Origin: Streptomyces tibetensis
GTDB taxonomy: Bacteria; Actinomycetota; Actinomycetes; Streptomycetales; Streptomycetaceae
Reading direction: 5' to 3'
DNA length: 64,000 nt
Assembly (NCBI RefSeq): GCF_007655005.1
Contig: NZ_SZVW01000001.1
Location: 1-64,000 of the forward strand
The notes beneath the pieces are model-generated. The model saw only the letters and a program-made list of their open reading frames with translations, did no database searches and had not been told where the DNA came from. Positions 15,296-24,148 of the stretch are shown here, in pieces (position 1 is the first letter of the stretch; each line of letters begins with the position of its first letter). A program made the position numbers and the translations under genes.

Positions 15296-18200
15296 TCACT
15301 CGACGACGTGACGCCCCTCCTGGCGCGCGCTGCACGAGGCCCGGAAAGCGCAGTGTGTGCAGTGCTGCCCGGCGGTCGGCGTGAAGCGTTCGTCGAGGAC
15401 CTTGCCGGCGGCGGTGGCGAGCAGGTCGCCGACCCACTCCCCCTCCAGCGGCTCCTGGGCCTGCACCTTGGGCAGGCTCTCGCCGCCGTCGCGCTTGGCC
15501 GCCCCCTGCCGGAGGTGGACGAGTTCGGCGCCGCCCGGTTCGGGACGTACGCCGTCGAAGGTCTCGTCGACGGCACCCTCGCGGACGGCCAGCTGGTAGA
15601 CGGCGAGCTGCGGGTGGCGCTCCACCTCCTTGGAACTGGGCGCCTGCTTGCCGGTCTTGAAGTCGACCACGTAGGCGCGGCCGTCGCCGTCCGCCTCGAC
15701 CCGGTCCATCTGGCCGCGGATGCGCACCTGGTAGTCGCCCGCTTCGAGGGTGACGTCGAAGTCGTGCTCACTGGCCACGGGGGTGCGGCCGGTGCGGTTC
15801 ATGACGTGCCACTGCAGGAACCGTTCGAGCGCCACGCGCGCGTTGTCCTTCTCCTGGGCCGACTTCCACGGCGCGTCGAAGGCCAGCGCGTTCCACACGG
15901 AGTCGAGGCGTTCCATGAGGACGCCGAGGTCGGCCGGGGTGTGCCCGGAGGCGACCTCGTCGGCGAGGACGTGCACCACGTTGCCGAAGCCCTGGGCGGC
16001 CGTCGCGGGGGCGTCCGCCTTCACCTCGCGGCCGAGGAACCACTGGAGGGCGCAGGTGTTGGCCAGTTGGTCGAGCGCGCTGCCGGAGAGCACCACGGGC
16101 TGGTCGCGGTCGCGCAGCGGCACCTTGGACTCGGTCGGTTCGAACATGCCCCACCAGCGGTAGGGGTGCGCGGACGGCACCAGGGGGCGTCCGTCCTCGT
16201 CGGCGAGGGCGGCGAGCCGGGCAAGGCGGCGGGCGGCGGCCTCCCGGAGCGCGTCGGAGACCCGCGGGTCGACCGTGGTGGCGCGCAGTTCGGCGACGAG
16301 CGCGGCGACGGACAGCGGCCGCCGGGGCCGGCCGGTGACGTCCTTGGGTTCGACGCCGAGTTCGGTCAGGAAGCGGGAGGGCTGATCGCCGTCGTCGGCG
16401 GGGGCCTTGACCGCGGTGACGACGAGGCGTTCACGCGCGCGCGTGGCGGCCACGTAGAACAGGCGGCGCTCCTCGGCGAGCAGCGCGCCGGGGGTGAGGG
16501 GTTCGGCGAGTCCGTCGCGCCCGATGCGGTCGGCCTCCAGGAGGGAGCCGCGGCGGCGCAGGTCGGGCCACAGGCCCTCCTGGACGCCCGCGACGACCAC
16601 CAGGCGCCACTGGAGGCCCTTGGAGCGGTGCGCGGTCATGAGGCGGACGGCGTCGGGGCGTACGGCACGCCGCGTGAGGGTGTCGGCGGCGATGTCCTCG
16701 GCGTCGATCTCCGCCAGGAAGTTCAGAGTGCCCCGGCCGCCGGTGCGCTCCTCGGCGCGGGCCGCGGTGGCGAACAGGGCGCACACGGCGTCCAGGTCGC
16801 GGTCGGCGTTGCGTCCGGCGGCGCCGCCCCGGCGAGCGGCCCGTTCCAGCCGTGCGGGCCATGGTGTGCCCTCCCACAAGTCCCACAGCGCCTCCTCGGC
16901 CGTACCACCGCCGGCCAGGCGCTCGCGGGCCTTGCGCAGCAGCGCGCCGAGGCGCTGGGCGCCACGCGCGTACGTGGGGTCGTGCACGGCGAGTCGCTCC
17001 GGCTCGGCGAGCGCCTGTGCGAGCAACACGTCGGAGGGCGGCGGCAGCGGGTTGCCGGCGGCGCGCTCCTCGTCGCGCAGGGCGCGGCCGAGGCGGCGCA
17101 GGTCGGCGGCGTCCATGCTCGCGAGGGGGGAGGTAAGGAGGGTGAGAGCGGTTTCGGTGTCGAGCCAGCAGGTGCCCCGATGCGCGGGAGGGGCGACCTC
17201 GGAGGAGAGCTCCTGCTCGCGTTCCACAGGCTCGGCAGACACCTCCCGCCCGGCCTCCGCAGACTCGGGAGACGCACCGGCGGCCCGATGCTCGGCAGAC
17301 ACCTCCCGCCCGGCCTCTGCCGGCTCGGGATACACATCGTCCGCCTGGGGCTCCTCGGCGGGTTCCGCCTCCGCCATGGCCACCGCCCGCAGCGCCGTCA
17401 GCAGTGGTGCCACCGCCGGTTCCTGCCGCAGGGGCAGATCGTCACCGTCGACGTCCACGGGGACACCCGCCGCCGAGAGGGCGCGGCGGAGCGTCGGGAC
17501 GGTGCGGGAACCGGCGCGCACCAGGACGGCCATGTCGCTCCAGGGAACGCCGTCCTCCAGGTGCGCCCTGCGGAGGATGTCGGCGATGTTGTCCAGCTCC
17601 GTCCCGGACGTCGGGTACGTGTACACCTCGACGCGGCCGCCGTCCCGCACCGGGGCGAGTTCGCGATGGGCGCGGACCTTCTCGGCGGGCAGGCGGGTCA
17701 GGGGCATGCGCTGGGTGAGCAGGCGCGTGGCGGCCAGCAGGCCGGCACCGGAACGGCGGGACGTACGCAGCACCGAGACGGGGGCCGGGCGCCCGTCCGC
17801 GCGCGGGAAGGCGTGCGGGAAGTCCAAAATGCCGTTCACGTCGGCGCCGCGGAACGCGTAGATCGACTGGTCGGGGTCACCGAAGGCCAGGAGCGTGCGG
17901 CCCCCGCCGGCCAGGGCGTCCAGCAGCCGCACCTGAGCGGGATCCGTGTCCTGGTACTCGTCGACGTAGACGGCGTCGTACCGGGCGGCGAGCCACGCGG
18001 CGACCTCGGGGCGGCGGGCGAGGAGCACCGCGCGGTGGACGAGTTCCGCGTAGTCGATCACGCCCTGCAGGTCGAGCACGTCGAGGTACTCGGCGAGGAA
18101 GGCGGCGGCGGCACGCCAGTCGGGCCGTCCCGTGCGGCGGGCGAAGGCGTCCAGGGCGTCGGGGCCGAGGCCCAGCTCACGGCTGCGGGCGAGGACCGCG

Positions 18201-18760
18201 CGGACCTCGTCGGCGAAACCGCGGGTGGTCAGGCAGGCGCGCAGCTCGTCCGGCCAGCGCACGTGCGCGAGCCCGAGCCGTTCGAGATCGACCTGGCCCG
18301 CGAGCAGCTCCCGCACCGAGACGTCCTGCTCGGGGCCGGACAGCAGGCGCAACGGCTCCACGAACAGGTCGCTGTCCTGGTGAGCGCGGACCAGGGCGTA
18401 GCAGAACGAGTGGAACGTGGTCGCCCGGGGGGCGCGGGCGGCGCCGGTCCGCAGGGCCATGCGGTCGCGCAGTTCGACGGCCGCCCGGCGGCTGAACGTG
18501 AGCACCAGGACGCGCTCGGGGTCCCCGCCCCGGGCGACGCGCTCGGCCACCGACTCGACCAGGGTGGTGGTCTTGCCGGTGCCCGGGCCTGCGAGGACGA
18601 GCAGCGGGCCGGCCGTGTGGTCAACCACGGAGCGCTGCGCGGCGTCCAAAAGAGGGGGGTCCATGCGGGCAGGGGGGGTACGTACCAGTCGGTAAGCGCC
18701 ACGGCTCCCCCGCCGCACCCGGGGGTGCGACAGGCCGCTGGTGGAGAAAGAGGAGCTCAC
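15296..18760 (-). CDS. adnA: AdnA helicase-nuclease subunit of AdnAB (Fe-S nuclease)
   Basis: A 1154-residue protein from GTG 18760 (MSSSFSTSGLSHPRVRRG). Helicase motifs: LDAAQRSVVDH, Walker A LAGPGTGKTTT, TFSRRAAVEL, VYVDEYQDTD, FGDPDQSIYAFRGA and LMTAHRSKGLQW. The C-terminal RecB-like nuclease shows HVLADEV, IRGQMDRVE and YVVDFKTGK, framed by four cysteines (CALQWFLG before it, then CTHCAFRASC at the end) that would hold an Fe-S cluster. AdnAB processes double-strand breaks in place of RecBCD or AddAB in actinobacteria. A Glu/Ala-rich linker near residues 475-515 contains an in-frame 60-bp duplication. It is the first gene of the adnA-adnB-peptidase unit. Confidence 0.92.
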   Translation of the reverse strand: MSSSFSTSGLSHPRVRRGSRGAYRLVRTPPARMDPPLLDAAQRSVVDHTAGPLLVLAGPGTGKTTTLVESVAERVARGGDPERVLVLTFSRRAAVELRDRMALRTGAARAPRATTFHSFCYALVRAHQDSDLFVEPLRLLSGPEQDVSVRELLAGQVDLERLGLAHVRWPDELRACLTTRGFADEVRAVLARSRELGLGPDALDAFARRTGRPDWRAAAAFLAEYLDVLDLQGVIDYAELVHRAVLLARRPEVAAWLAARYDAVYVDEYQDTDPAQVRLLDALAGGGRTLLAFGDPDQSIYAFRGADVNGILDFPHAFPRADGRPAPVSVLRTSRRSGAGLLAATRLLTQRMPLTRLPAEKVRAHRELAPVRDGGRVEVYTYPTSGTELDNIADILRRAHLEDGVPWSDMAVLVRAGSRTVPTLRRALSAAGVPVDVDGDDLPLRQEPAVAPLLTALRAVAMAEAEPAEEPQADDVYPEPAEAGREVSAEHRAAGASPESAEAGREVSAEPVEREQELSSEVAPPAHRGTCWLDTETALTLLTSPLASMDAADLRRLGRALRDEERAAGNPLPPPSDVLLAQALAEPERLAVHDPTYARGAQRLGALLRKARERLAGGGTAEEALWDLWEGTPWPARLERAARRGGAAGRNADRDLDAVCALFATAARAEERTGGRGTLNFLAEIDAEDIAADTLTRRAVRPDAVRLMTAHRSKGLQWRLVVVAGVQEGLWPDLRRRGSLLEADRIGRDGLAEPLTPGALLAEERRLFYVAATRARERLVVTAVKAPADDGDQPSRFLTELGVEPKDVTGRPRRPLSVAALVAELRATTVDPRVSDALREAAARRLARLAALADEDGRPLVPSAHPYRWWGMFEPTESKVPLRDRDQPVVLSGSALDQLANTCALQWFLGREVKADAPATAAQGFGNVVHVLADEVASGHTPADLGVLMERLDSVWNALAFDAPWKSAQEKDNARVALERFLQWHVMNRTGRTPVASEHDFDVTLEAGDYQVRIRGQMDRVEADGDGRAYVVDFKTGKQAPSSKEVERHPQLAVYQLAVREGAVDETFDGVRPEPGGAELVHLRQGAAKRDGGESLPKVQAQEPLEGEWVGDLLATAAGKVLDERFTPTAGQHCTHCAFRASCSARQEGRHVVE
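17231..17317. repeat. 60-bp period duplication inside adnA
   Basis: CTCGGCAGACACCTCCCGCC and the next seven bases occur at 17231-17257 and again at 17291-17317. The duplication keeps frame and encodes a repeated EAGREVSAE segment in a flexible linker. Confidence 0.8.
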
Positions 18761-19026
18761 GTGGTTCGCCGGTTCTGGTGGAAGTGCTGGGTGGCGGGCC
18801 ACCGCGCGTGGCGGGCGGTGACCGCGGGGTGACGGGGGCGCGTGCAGCCGACGCTACGCCGACGGGTCAGGCGGAAGCAGGGCTTCCCCTTCTTCCCACC
18901 GACCACGCGCGGCACTCGTGGCGCTCATGCCCCTCGCCTCACGAACGTACGTCATGCCCCCGGTGTGCCCCGATTCCCCCGTACGGATCACGGGTCACAC
19001 GGGCGGCCGTCCGATGGCGGAAGCTG

Positions 19027-19419
19027 TCAGGTGTGACCCTCCGCGCGATCACCGCCGTCCCACCGCGCGCGTCTCATGTCGATGCGCGGCAGGTGGCCCT
19101 CGGCGGCGCGGCTCGCCTCCTTCAGGGGCGTGCCCTCCGCCCGGTAGTGGCCGAGGGCCCGCTGCTCGTGCCCGGGCAGCAGGACGCCGTCCGCACGGAC
19201 GACCCGCCACCAGGGAGCGGCTCCGCCGTAGAGCGCCATCACACGGCCGACCTGGCGGGGGCCGCCCTGCTCCAGCCACTCGGCGACGTCCCCGTAGGTC
19301 ATGACACGACCCGCCGGGATCAGTTCGGCGACGTCGAGGACCCGCTCGGCGTACTCGGGCAGCGCCTGCGCGAGATCGTCCTCGTACCGGCCCCCCTCAG
19401 GGCTCCTCTGCTCACTCAT
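19027..19419 (-). CDS. Alkyltransferase-like protein (ATL, MGMT fold)
   Basis: A 130-residue protein from ATG 19419. It has the O6-alkylguanine-DNA alkyltransferase DNA-binding domain: RVLDVAELIPAGRVMTYGDV (helix-turn-helix entry), then GGPRQVGRVMALYGG, and PWWRVVRADG. In true MGMT the last motif is PCHRV with the acceptor Cys; here Trp replaces Cys, so alkyl transfer is not possible. Such ATL proteins bind O6-alkylguanine and hand lesions to nucleotide excision repair. The position beside adnA and uvrD2 fits a repair role. Confidence 0.9.
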   Translation of the reverse strand: MSEQRSPEGGRYEDDLAQALPEYAERVLDVAELIPAGRVMTYGDVAEWLEQGGPRQVGRVMALYGGAAPWWRVVRADGVLLPGHEQRALGHYRAEGTPLKEASRAAEGHLPRIDMRRARWDGGDRAEGHT

Positions 19420-19605
19420 CCGCCCCATCCTGCCCCACCCCACCGACAACCGGCCGGGCGCGCTCCGGAGCGTTTCCCGCACCGGGCAGGGGCGCATCGG
19501 GCAGACTGTCCGCCCCCGCATGTGCACCCTGATTGCCCCGTGTGCCGGTGCGGCATGCCACCATCGTGCGGGCGGTGACCGGTGATACGAGACCAAGAAG
19601 AGACG

Positions 19606-22335
19606 ATGAAGCAGCAGGGTGCGCACCCCGAGGACACAGAGGGCATCTCTGACGCTTCGTCGCGCCCGGGCACTCCGGACGACAGTCCGAAGGGGGCCGC
19701 GAGGAAGACGCGCGCGGCCGCCGAGGAGCCCGAGTTCGCGCACATCGACGAGGTGGAGGGCGACGAACCACTGCTCCCCGCGCGCGTGCACCGCCCGTCC
19801 GACCTGATGCGTCTGCTGGTGGGTGTGCTCGCCGTCGCGGTCCTGATCGGGATCGCCGCGTTCGCACACGGCACCACCTCGGGCCTCGAACAGGACATCA
19901 ACAAGGGCACCGGGCAGGCACCCGACCTGCTCATCAAGATCGCGGGGCTGGCCTCCAGCATCGCCATCCTGCTGGTACCGGTCGCCTTCGCCATCGAGCG
20001 GCTGATCAAACGGGACGGGCTCCGCATCGCCGACGGCGTCCTCGCGGCGGTCCTCGCACACGGCGTGACCCTCGCCACGGACCTGTGGGTCGCCCGGGCC
20101 GCCCCCGACTCCATCCAGGAGGCGCTCACCCAGCCCTCCCCCGGCGACACCCACGCGCTGACCGACCCCGTGCACGGATACCTCGCCCCGGTCATCGCCT
20201 ACATGACGGCCGTCGGCATGTCCCGCAGACCGAGATGGCGCGCGGTGCTGTGGGTCGTGCTGCTCCTCGACGCCTTCTCGATGCTCGTCACCGGGTACAC
20301 GACCCCGTTCTCGATCATCCTGACCGTGCTGATCGGCTGGACCGTGGCCTACGGCACGCTGTACGCGGTCGGCTCGCCCAACGTCCGGCCCACGGGACAG
20401 ACACTGATGGCCGGCCTGCGGACCGTCGGCTTCCGCCCGGTCAGCGCGTCACGCGAGGACACCTCGGACAACCCGGACACCGGGGACCGGGGGCGGCGTT
20501 ACTTCGTCACCCTTGAGGACGGCCCGCCCCTGGACGTGACGGTGGTCGACCGCGAGCAGCAGGCCCAGGGCTTCTTCTACCGCGCGTGGCGCAACCTCAC
20601 CCTGCGCGGCTTCGCCACCCGCAGCAGTCTCCAGTCGCTGCGGCAGGCTCTGGAGCAGGAGGCGCTGCTGGCGTACGCGGCCATCGCGGCCGGCGCCAAC
20701 GCACCCAAGCTGATCGCCACCTCCGAGCTCGGCCCCGACGCGGTGATGCTCGTCTACGAGCACAGCGGCGCACGCACCCTCGACTCGCTGCCGGACGAGG
20801 AGATCACCGACGACCTGCTGCGCGACACCTGGCACCAGGTGAAGGCGCTGCAGTCGCGGCGTATCGCGCATCGCAGGCTGGTGGGGGACGCGATCCTGGT
20901 GGATCGTTCCCGCACGGTGATCCTCACCGACCTGCGCGTCGGCGAGATCGCGGCCGGTGATCTGCTGCTGCGCATGGACACCTCCCAGCTGCTGGTGACG
21001 CTCGGCCTCCGGGTGGGCGCCGAGCGGGCGGTGGCCTCCGCGGTGGGCGTGCTCGGTCCCGACGCGGTGGCGGACTGTCTGCCGATGCTCCAGCCCATCG
21101 CGCTCAGCCGTTCCACGCGCGCGACGCTGCGCAAACTGGCCCGGGAGCGGGCACAGCGCGAGCGTGACGCGGTGCTGGAGGCCTCCCGGCTGGCCAAGCA
21201 GGCTCGCCTGGAGGAGAACGCGGACGAGTCCGGGCCCGTCCTGGAGAAACCCGACAAGAAGGCCGTACGGGCCGAGCAGCGCGCCGAGAAGCGGGCGATC
21301 GACGAAGCCGTGGAGGAGGCACGCGAGGAGGACCTGCTCACGCAGATCCGGCACGCCGTGCTGCGGATCAGGCCGCAGGCACCCGTCGAACCGGCGCGGC
21401 TGGAGCGGGTGCGTCCGCGCACGCTGATCAGCTTCATCGCCGGGGCGATCGGCGCGTACTTCCTGCTGACGCAGCTCACGCACATCGAGTTCGGGCCGCT
21501 CATCGCGAACGCCGAGTGGGGGTGGGTCGCCGCGGCCGTGCTGTTCTCGATGTGCAGTTACGTCGCCGCGGCGATGGCCCTGCTGGGATTCGTACCCGAG
21601 CGGGTGCCGTTCGTGCGGACGGTGGCAGCGCAGGTCGCCGGGTCGTTCGTGAAGATCGTCGCCCCGGCGGCCGTCGGCGGTGTCGCGCTGAACACGCGCT
21701 TCCTGCAGCGCGCGGGAGTGCGGCCGGGGCTCGCGGTGGCGAGTGTCGGCGCGTCGCAGCTGTTCGGGCTCGGCTGCCACATCCTGATGCTGCTGTCCTT
21801 CGGCTATCTGACCGGCACGGAGAAGACGCCGTCGCTGTCGCCGTCCCGGACGGTCATCGCCGGCCTGCTGACGGTGGCGGTGCTCGTGCTCGTGGTGACC
21901 TCGGTGCCGTTCCTGAGGAAGTTCGTCTCCACGCGCGTGCGGTCGCTGTTCGCGGGTGTCGTGCCGCGCATGCTGGACGTGCTTCAGCGGCCGCAGAAGC
22001 TGGTCACGGGCATCGGCGGCATGCTGCTGCTGACGGCCTGCTTCGTGATGTGCCTGGACGCGTCGATCCGCGCGTTCGGCGACGACTCCACCTCGATCAG
22101 CATCGCCAGCGTCGCCGTCGTCTTCCTCGCGGGCAACGCCCTCGGGTCCGCGGCGCCGACGCCGGGCGGTGTGGGCGCGGTCGAGGCGACCTTGACGGTC
22201 GGTCTGATCGCCGTCGGGCTCCCGAAGGAGGTCGCGGCACCGGCGGTCCTGCTGTTCCGCCTCCTGACGCTGTGGCTGCCCGTCCTGCCGGGCTGGCTGG
22301 CCTTCAACCACCTCTCCCGCAAACAGGCCCTCTGA
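19606..22335 (+). CDS. Large flippase-like (lysylphosphatidylglycerol-synthase TM family) membrane protein with degenerate kinase domain
   Basis: About 909 residues from ATG 19606 (GAAGAG upstream); GTG 19582 is an alternative. Three parts are visible. First, an N-terminal membrane block of about six helices (residues ~65-260). Second, a soluble kinase-like middle (about 300-500) with RRYFVTLEDG, VMLVYEHSGARTL, a catalytic-loop equivalent IAHRRLVGDAILVD and a DFG equivalent VILTDLRVGE; the catalytic Asp is replaced (HRRL), so it looks like a pseudokinase. Third, a C-terminal six- to eight-helix block of the LPG-synthase/UPF0104 flippase type (TLISFIAGAIGAYFLL, AGSFVKIVAPAAVGGVAL, PTPGGVGAVEATLTVGL). 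A charged coiled-coil-like linker joins parts two and three. A role in lipid or cell-wall precursor translocation is inferred from the family. Confidence 0.8.
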   Translation: MKQQGAHPEDTEGISDASSRPGTPDDSPKGAARKTRAAAEEPEFAHIDEVEGDEPLLPARVHRPSDLMRLLVGVLAVAVLIGIAAFAHGTTSGLEQDINKGTGQAPDLLIKIAGLASSIAILLVPVAFAIERLIKRDGLRIADGVLAAVLAHGVTLATDLWVARAAPDSIQEALTQPSPGDTHALTDPVHGYLAPVIAYMTAVGMSRRPRWRAVLWVVLLLDAFSMLVTGYTTPFSIILTVLIGWTVAYGTLYAVGSPNVRPTGQTLMAGLRTVGFRPVSASREDTSDNPDTGDRGRRYFVTLEDGPPLDVTVVDREQQAQGFFYRAWRNLTLRGFATRSSLQSLRQALEQEALLAYAAIAAGANAPKLIATSELGPDAVMLVYEHSGARTLDSLPDEEITDDLLRDTWHQVKALQSRRIAHRRLVGDAILVDRSRTVILTDLRVGEIAAGDLLLRMDTSQLLVTLGLRVGAERAVASAVGVLGPDAVADCLPMLQPIALSRSTRATLRKLARERAQRERDAVLEASRLAKQARLEENADESGPVLEKPDKKAVRAEQRAEKRAIDEAVEEAREEDLLTQIRHAVLRIRPQAPVEPARLERVRPRTLISFIAGAIGAYFLLTQLTHIEFGPLIANAEWGWVAAAVLFSMCSYVAAAMALLGFVPERVPFVRTVAAQVAGSFVKIVAPAAVGGVALNTRFLQRAGVRPGLAVASVGASQLFGLGCHILMLLSFGYLTGTEKTPSLSPSRTVIAGLLTVAVLVLVVTSVPFLRKFVSTRVRSLFAGVVPRMLDVLQRPQKLVTGIGGMLLLTACFVMCLDASIRAFGDDSTSISIASVAVVFLAGNALGSAAPTPGGVGAVEATLTVGLIAVGLPKEVAAPAVLLFRLLTLWLPVLPGWLAFNHLSRKQAL

Positions 22336-22468
22336 CCCGACCGGGCCGGGCGCGGGTCCGTCAGCCCCCGTCGGCCCGGCGAGCAGGCTCTTTCGCCTCA
22401 CCGGACCCTGCTACCTCGTACGGCACGCGTCCCGCGCGCCCCGTCCGGGGCCGCCGCAGGATGGAACC

Positions 22469-24013
22469 ATGCCAACCCTCCTCCGGCTGCGCGCCGCCGC
22501 CCTGACCGCCTCCGCAGCGCTGCTGGCCACCGTGATGGCGGGCTGCGGCGACGACGCCAGGGACGAGGACGTGACGCGGCAGGCATTGAGCTGGAAGGCC
22601 TGCCCTGCCCCGGACGAGGCCCAGGGCGGTGGCCCCCCGCCCTCTCCGCTGCCGGACGGCGGCGAGTGGCAGTGCGCCACCATGAAGGCCCCGCTCGACT
22701 GGGGCGACCCCAAGGGCGACACGATCGGACTCGAGCTGATCCGGGCCAGGACCACCGGCGACGACAGCGAACGCATCGGCTCGCTCGTCTTCAACTTCGG
22801 CGGCCCCGGCGCCTCGGGCGTCACCACCCTGCCCGGCTTCGCGGACGGCTTCGAGACCCTGCGCACCCGCTACGACCTGGTCAGCTTCGACCCACGCGGA
22901 GTCGGCCGCAGCGACCCCGTCCTCTGCGAGAACGACCAGCAGCTCGACGCGTACTTCCAGCAGGACAGCACGCCCGACGACGCCGCCGAACGCAATCAGC
23001 TCGTGGACGACACCAAGGAGTTCAACGACGCCTGCGAGCGGAACTCCGCGAAGGTCCTGCCCCATGTGCGCACCACCGACGCGGCCCGCGACCTGGACCT
23101 GATGCGCCAGGTTCTCGGCGACGACAAGCTGCACTACTTCGGCTTCTCCTATGGCACTGAACTGGGCGGCGTCTACGCCCACCTGTTCCCCGAGCGAGTC
23201 GGCCGCGTCGTGTTCGACGCCGTCGTGGACCCCACCCTGAACCCCGAACAGAGCTCGCTGGCGCAGGTCAAGGGCTTCCAGCTCGCGCTCGAGAACTTTG
23301 CCGAGGACTGTGTGTCGAAGACGGAGGAGTGCCCCATCGGCGACAGCGCGCAGAACGTGACGGATCGCATCGCCACGCTGTTGAAAGACCTCGAACGCAA
23401 GCCGATCCAAGGGGTCTTCCCGCGCGAACTGACCCAGAGCGGGGCCACGAGCGGCATCGTGCAAGCGCTGTACTCGAAGGACTTGTGGGAGACCCTCACC
23501 GAGGGCCTGAAGCAGGCCTACGACGGCGACGGGAGCATCTTGATGCTGTTGTCCGACTCGCTGAACGGACGCAGTGAGAACGGCGAGTACGACAACTCGA
23601 CCGCTGCCAACATCGCCATCAGCTGTGCAGACACCAAACCGCGCTACGACACCCCCTACGTGGAGAGGAAACTGCCCGAGTTCCGAGCGGCGTCCCCGCT
23701 GTTCGGCGCATCCTGGGCCTGGGCCATGCTCAGCTGCACCGACTGGGCCGTGGCGGGCGCCGCCGACCACCCGGACGTCAGCGCTCCGAGCTCGGCGCCC
23801 ATCCTGGTCGTCGGCAACACCGGCGACCCGGCCACGCCGTACGAGGGCGCGAGGGCGATGGTGGACGCGCTGGGCAAGGGCGTCGGCGTCGAGCTGACCT
23901 ACCGGGGGCAGGGTCACGGCGCCTACGACAGCAAGAACCCGTGTGTGCAGGGCGCGGTGAACGGCTATCTGCTGGACGGAAAGGTGCCGCCGGCGGGGAC
24001 CGTCTGCACCTGA
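22469..24013 (+). CDS. Secreted lipoprotein alpha/beta-hydrolase peptidase (SlpD/SlpE, tripeptidyl-aminopeptidase-like)
   Basis: A 514-residue protein from ATG 22469 with a lipoprotein signal ending VMAGC (Cys26). The hydrolase fold shows the oxyanion region VFNFGGPGASG, FDPRGVGRSDP, the nucleophile FGFSYGTELGG (Ser227), an acid region VGNTGDPATPYEGA and the catalytic His in GQGHGAY. This is the S33-type arrangement of mycelium-associated proteases SlpD/SlpE, which remove N-terminal tripeptides from proline-containing peptides outside the cell. The next gene is a paralogue, 135 bp downstream, so the pair is a tandem duplication. Confidence 0.88.
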   Translation: MPTLLRLRAAALTASAALLATVMAGCGDDARDEDVTRQALSWKACPAPDEAQGGGPPPSPLPDGGEWQCATMKAPLDWGDPKGDTIGLELIRARTTGDDSERIGSLVFNFGGPGASGVTTLPGFADGFETLRTRYDLVSFDPRGVGRSDPVLCENDQQLDAYFQQDSTPDDAAERNQLVDDTKEFNDACERNSAKVLPHVRTTDAARDLDLMRQVLGDDKLHYFGFSYGTELGGVYAHLFPERVGRVVFDAVVDPTLNPEQSSLAQVKGFQLALENFAEDCVSKTEECPIGDSAQNVTDRIATLLKDLERKPIQGVFPRELTQSGATSGIVQALYSKDLWETLTEGLKQAYDGDGSILMLLSDSLNGRSENGEYDNSTAANIAISCADTKPRYDTPYVERKLPEFRAASPLFGASWAWAMLSCTDWAVAGAADHPDVSAPSSAPILVVGNTGDPATPYEGARAMVDALGKGVGVELTYRGQGHGAYDSKNPCVQGAVNGYLLDGKVPPAGTVCT

Positions 24014-24148
24014 CACCCCCAAGCCTTCGACCAAACTCGCAGGTCAAAGGGTTATCCACAGGCTGAGACGGTCGACGCGGGATGTGCCTACCATGGCCGG
24101 ACCGCCATCCGCGGCACGAAGCGGACGGCCTGCGAGGGGGGATGGGCA

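Noticed and set aside
15233..18832. 1199-codon plus-strand frame opposite adnA
   Set aside because: Same reason; no motif, and the minus-strand product has a complete set.
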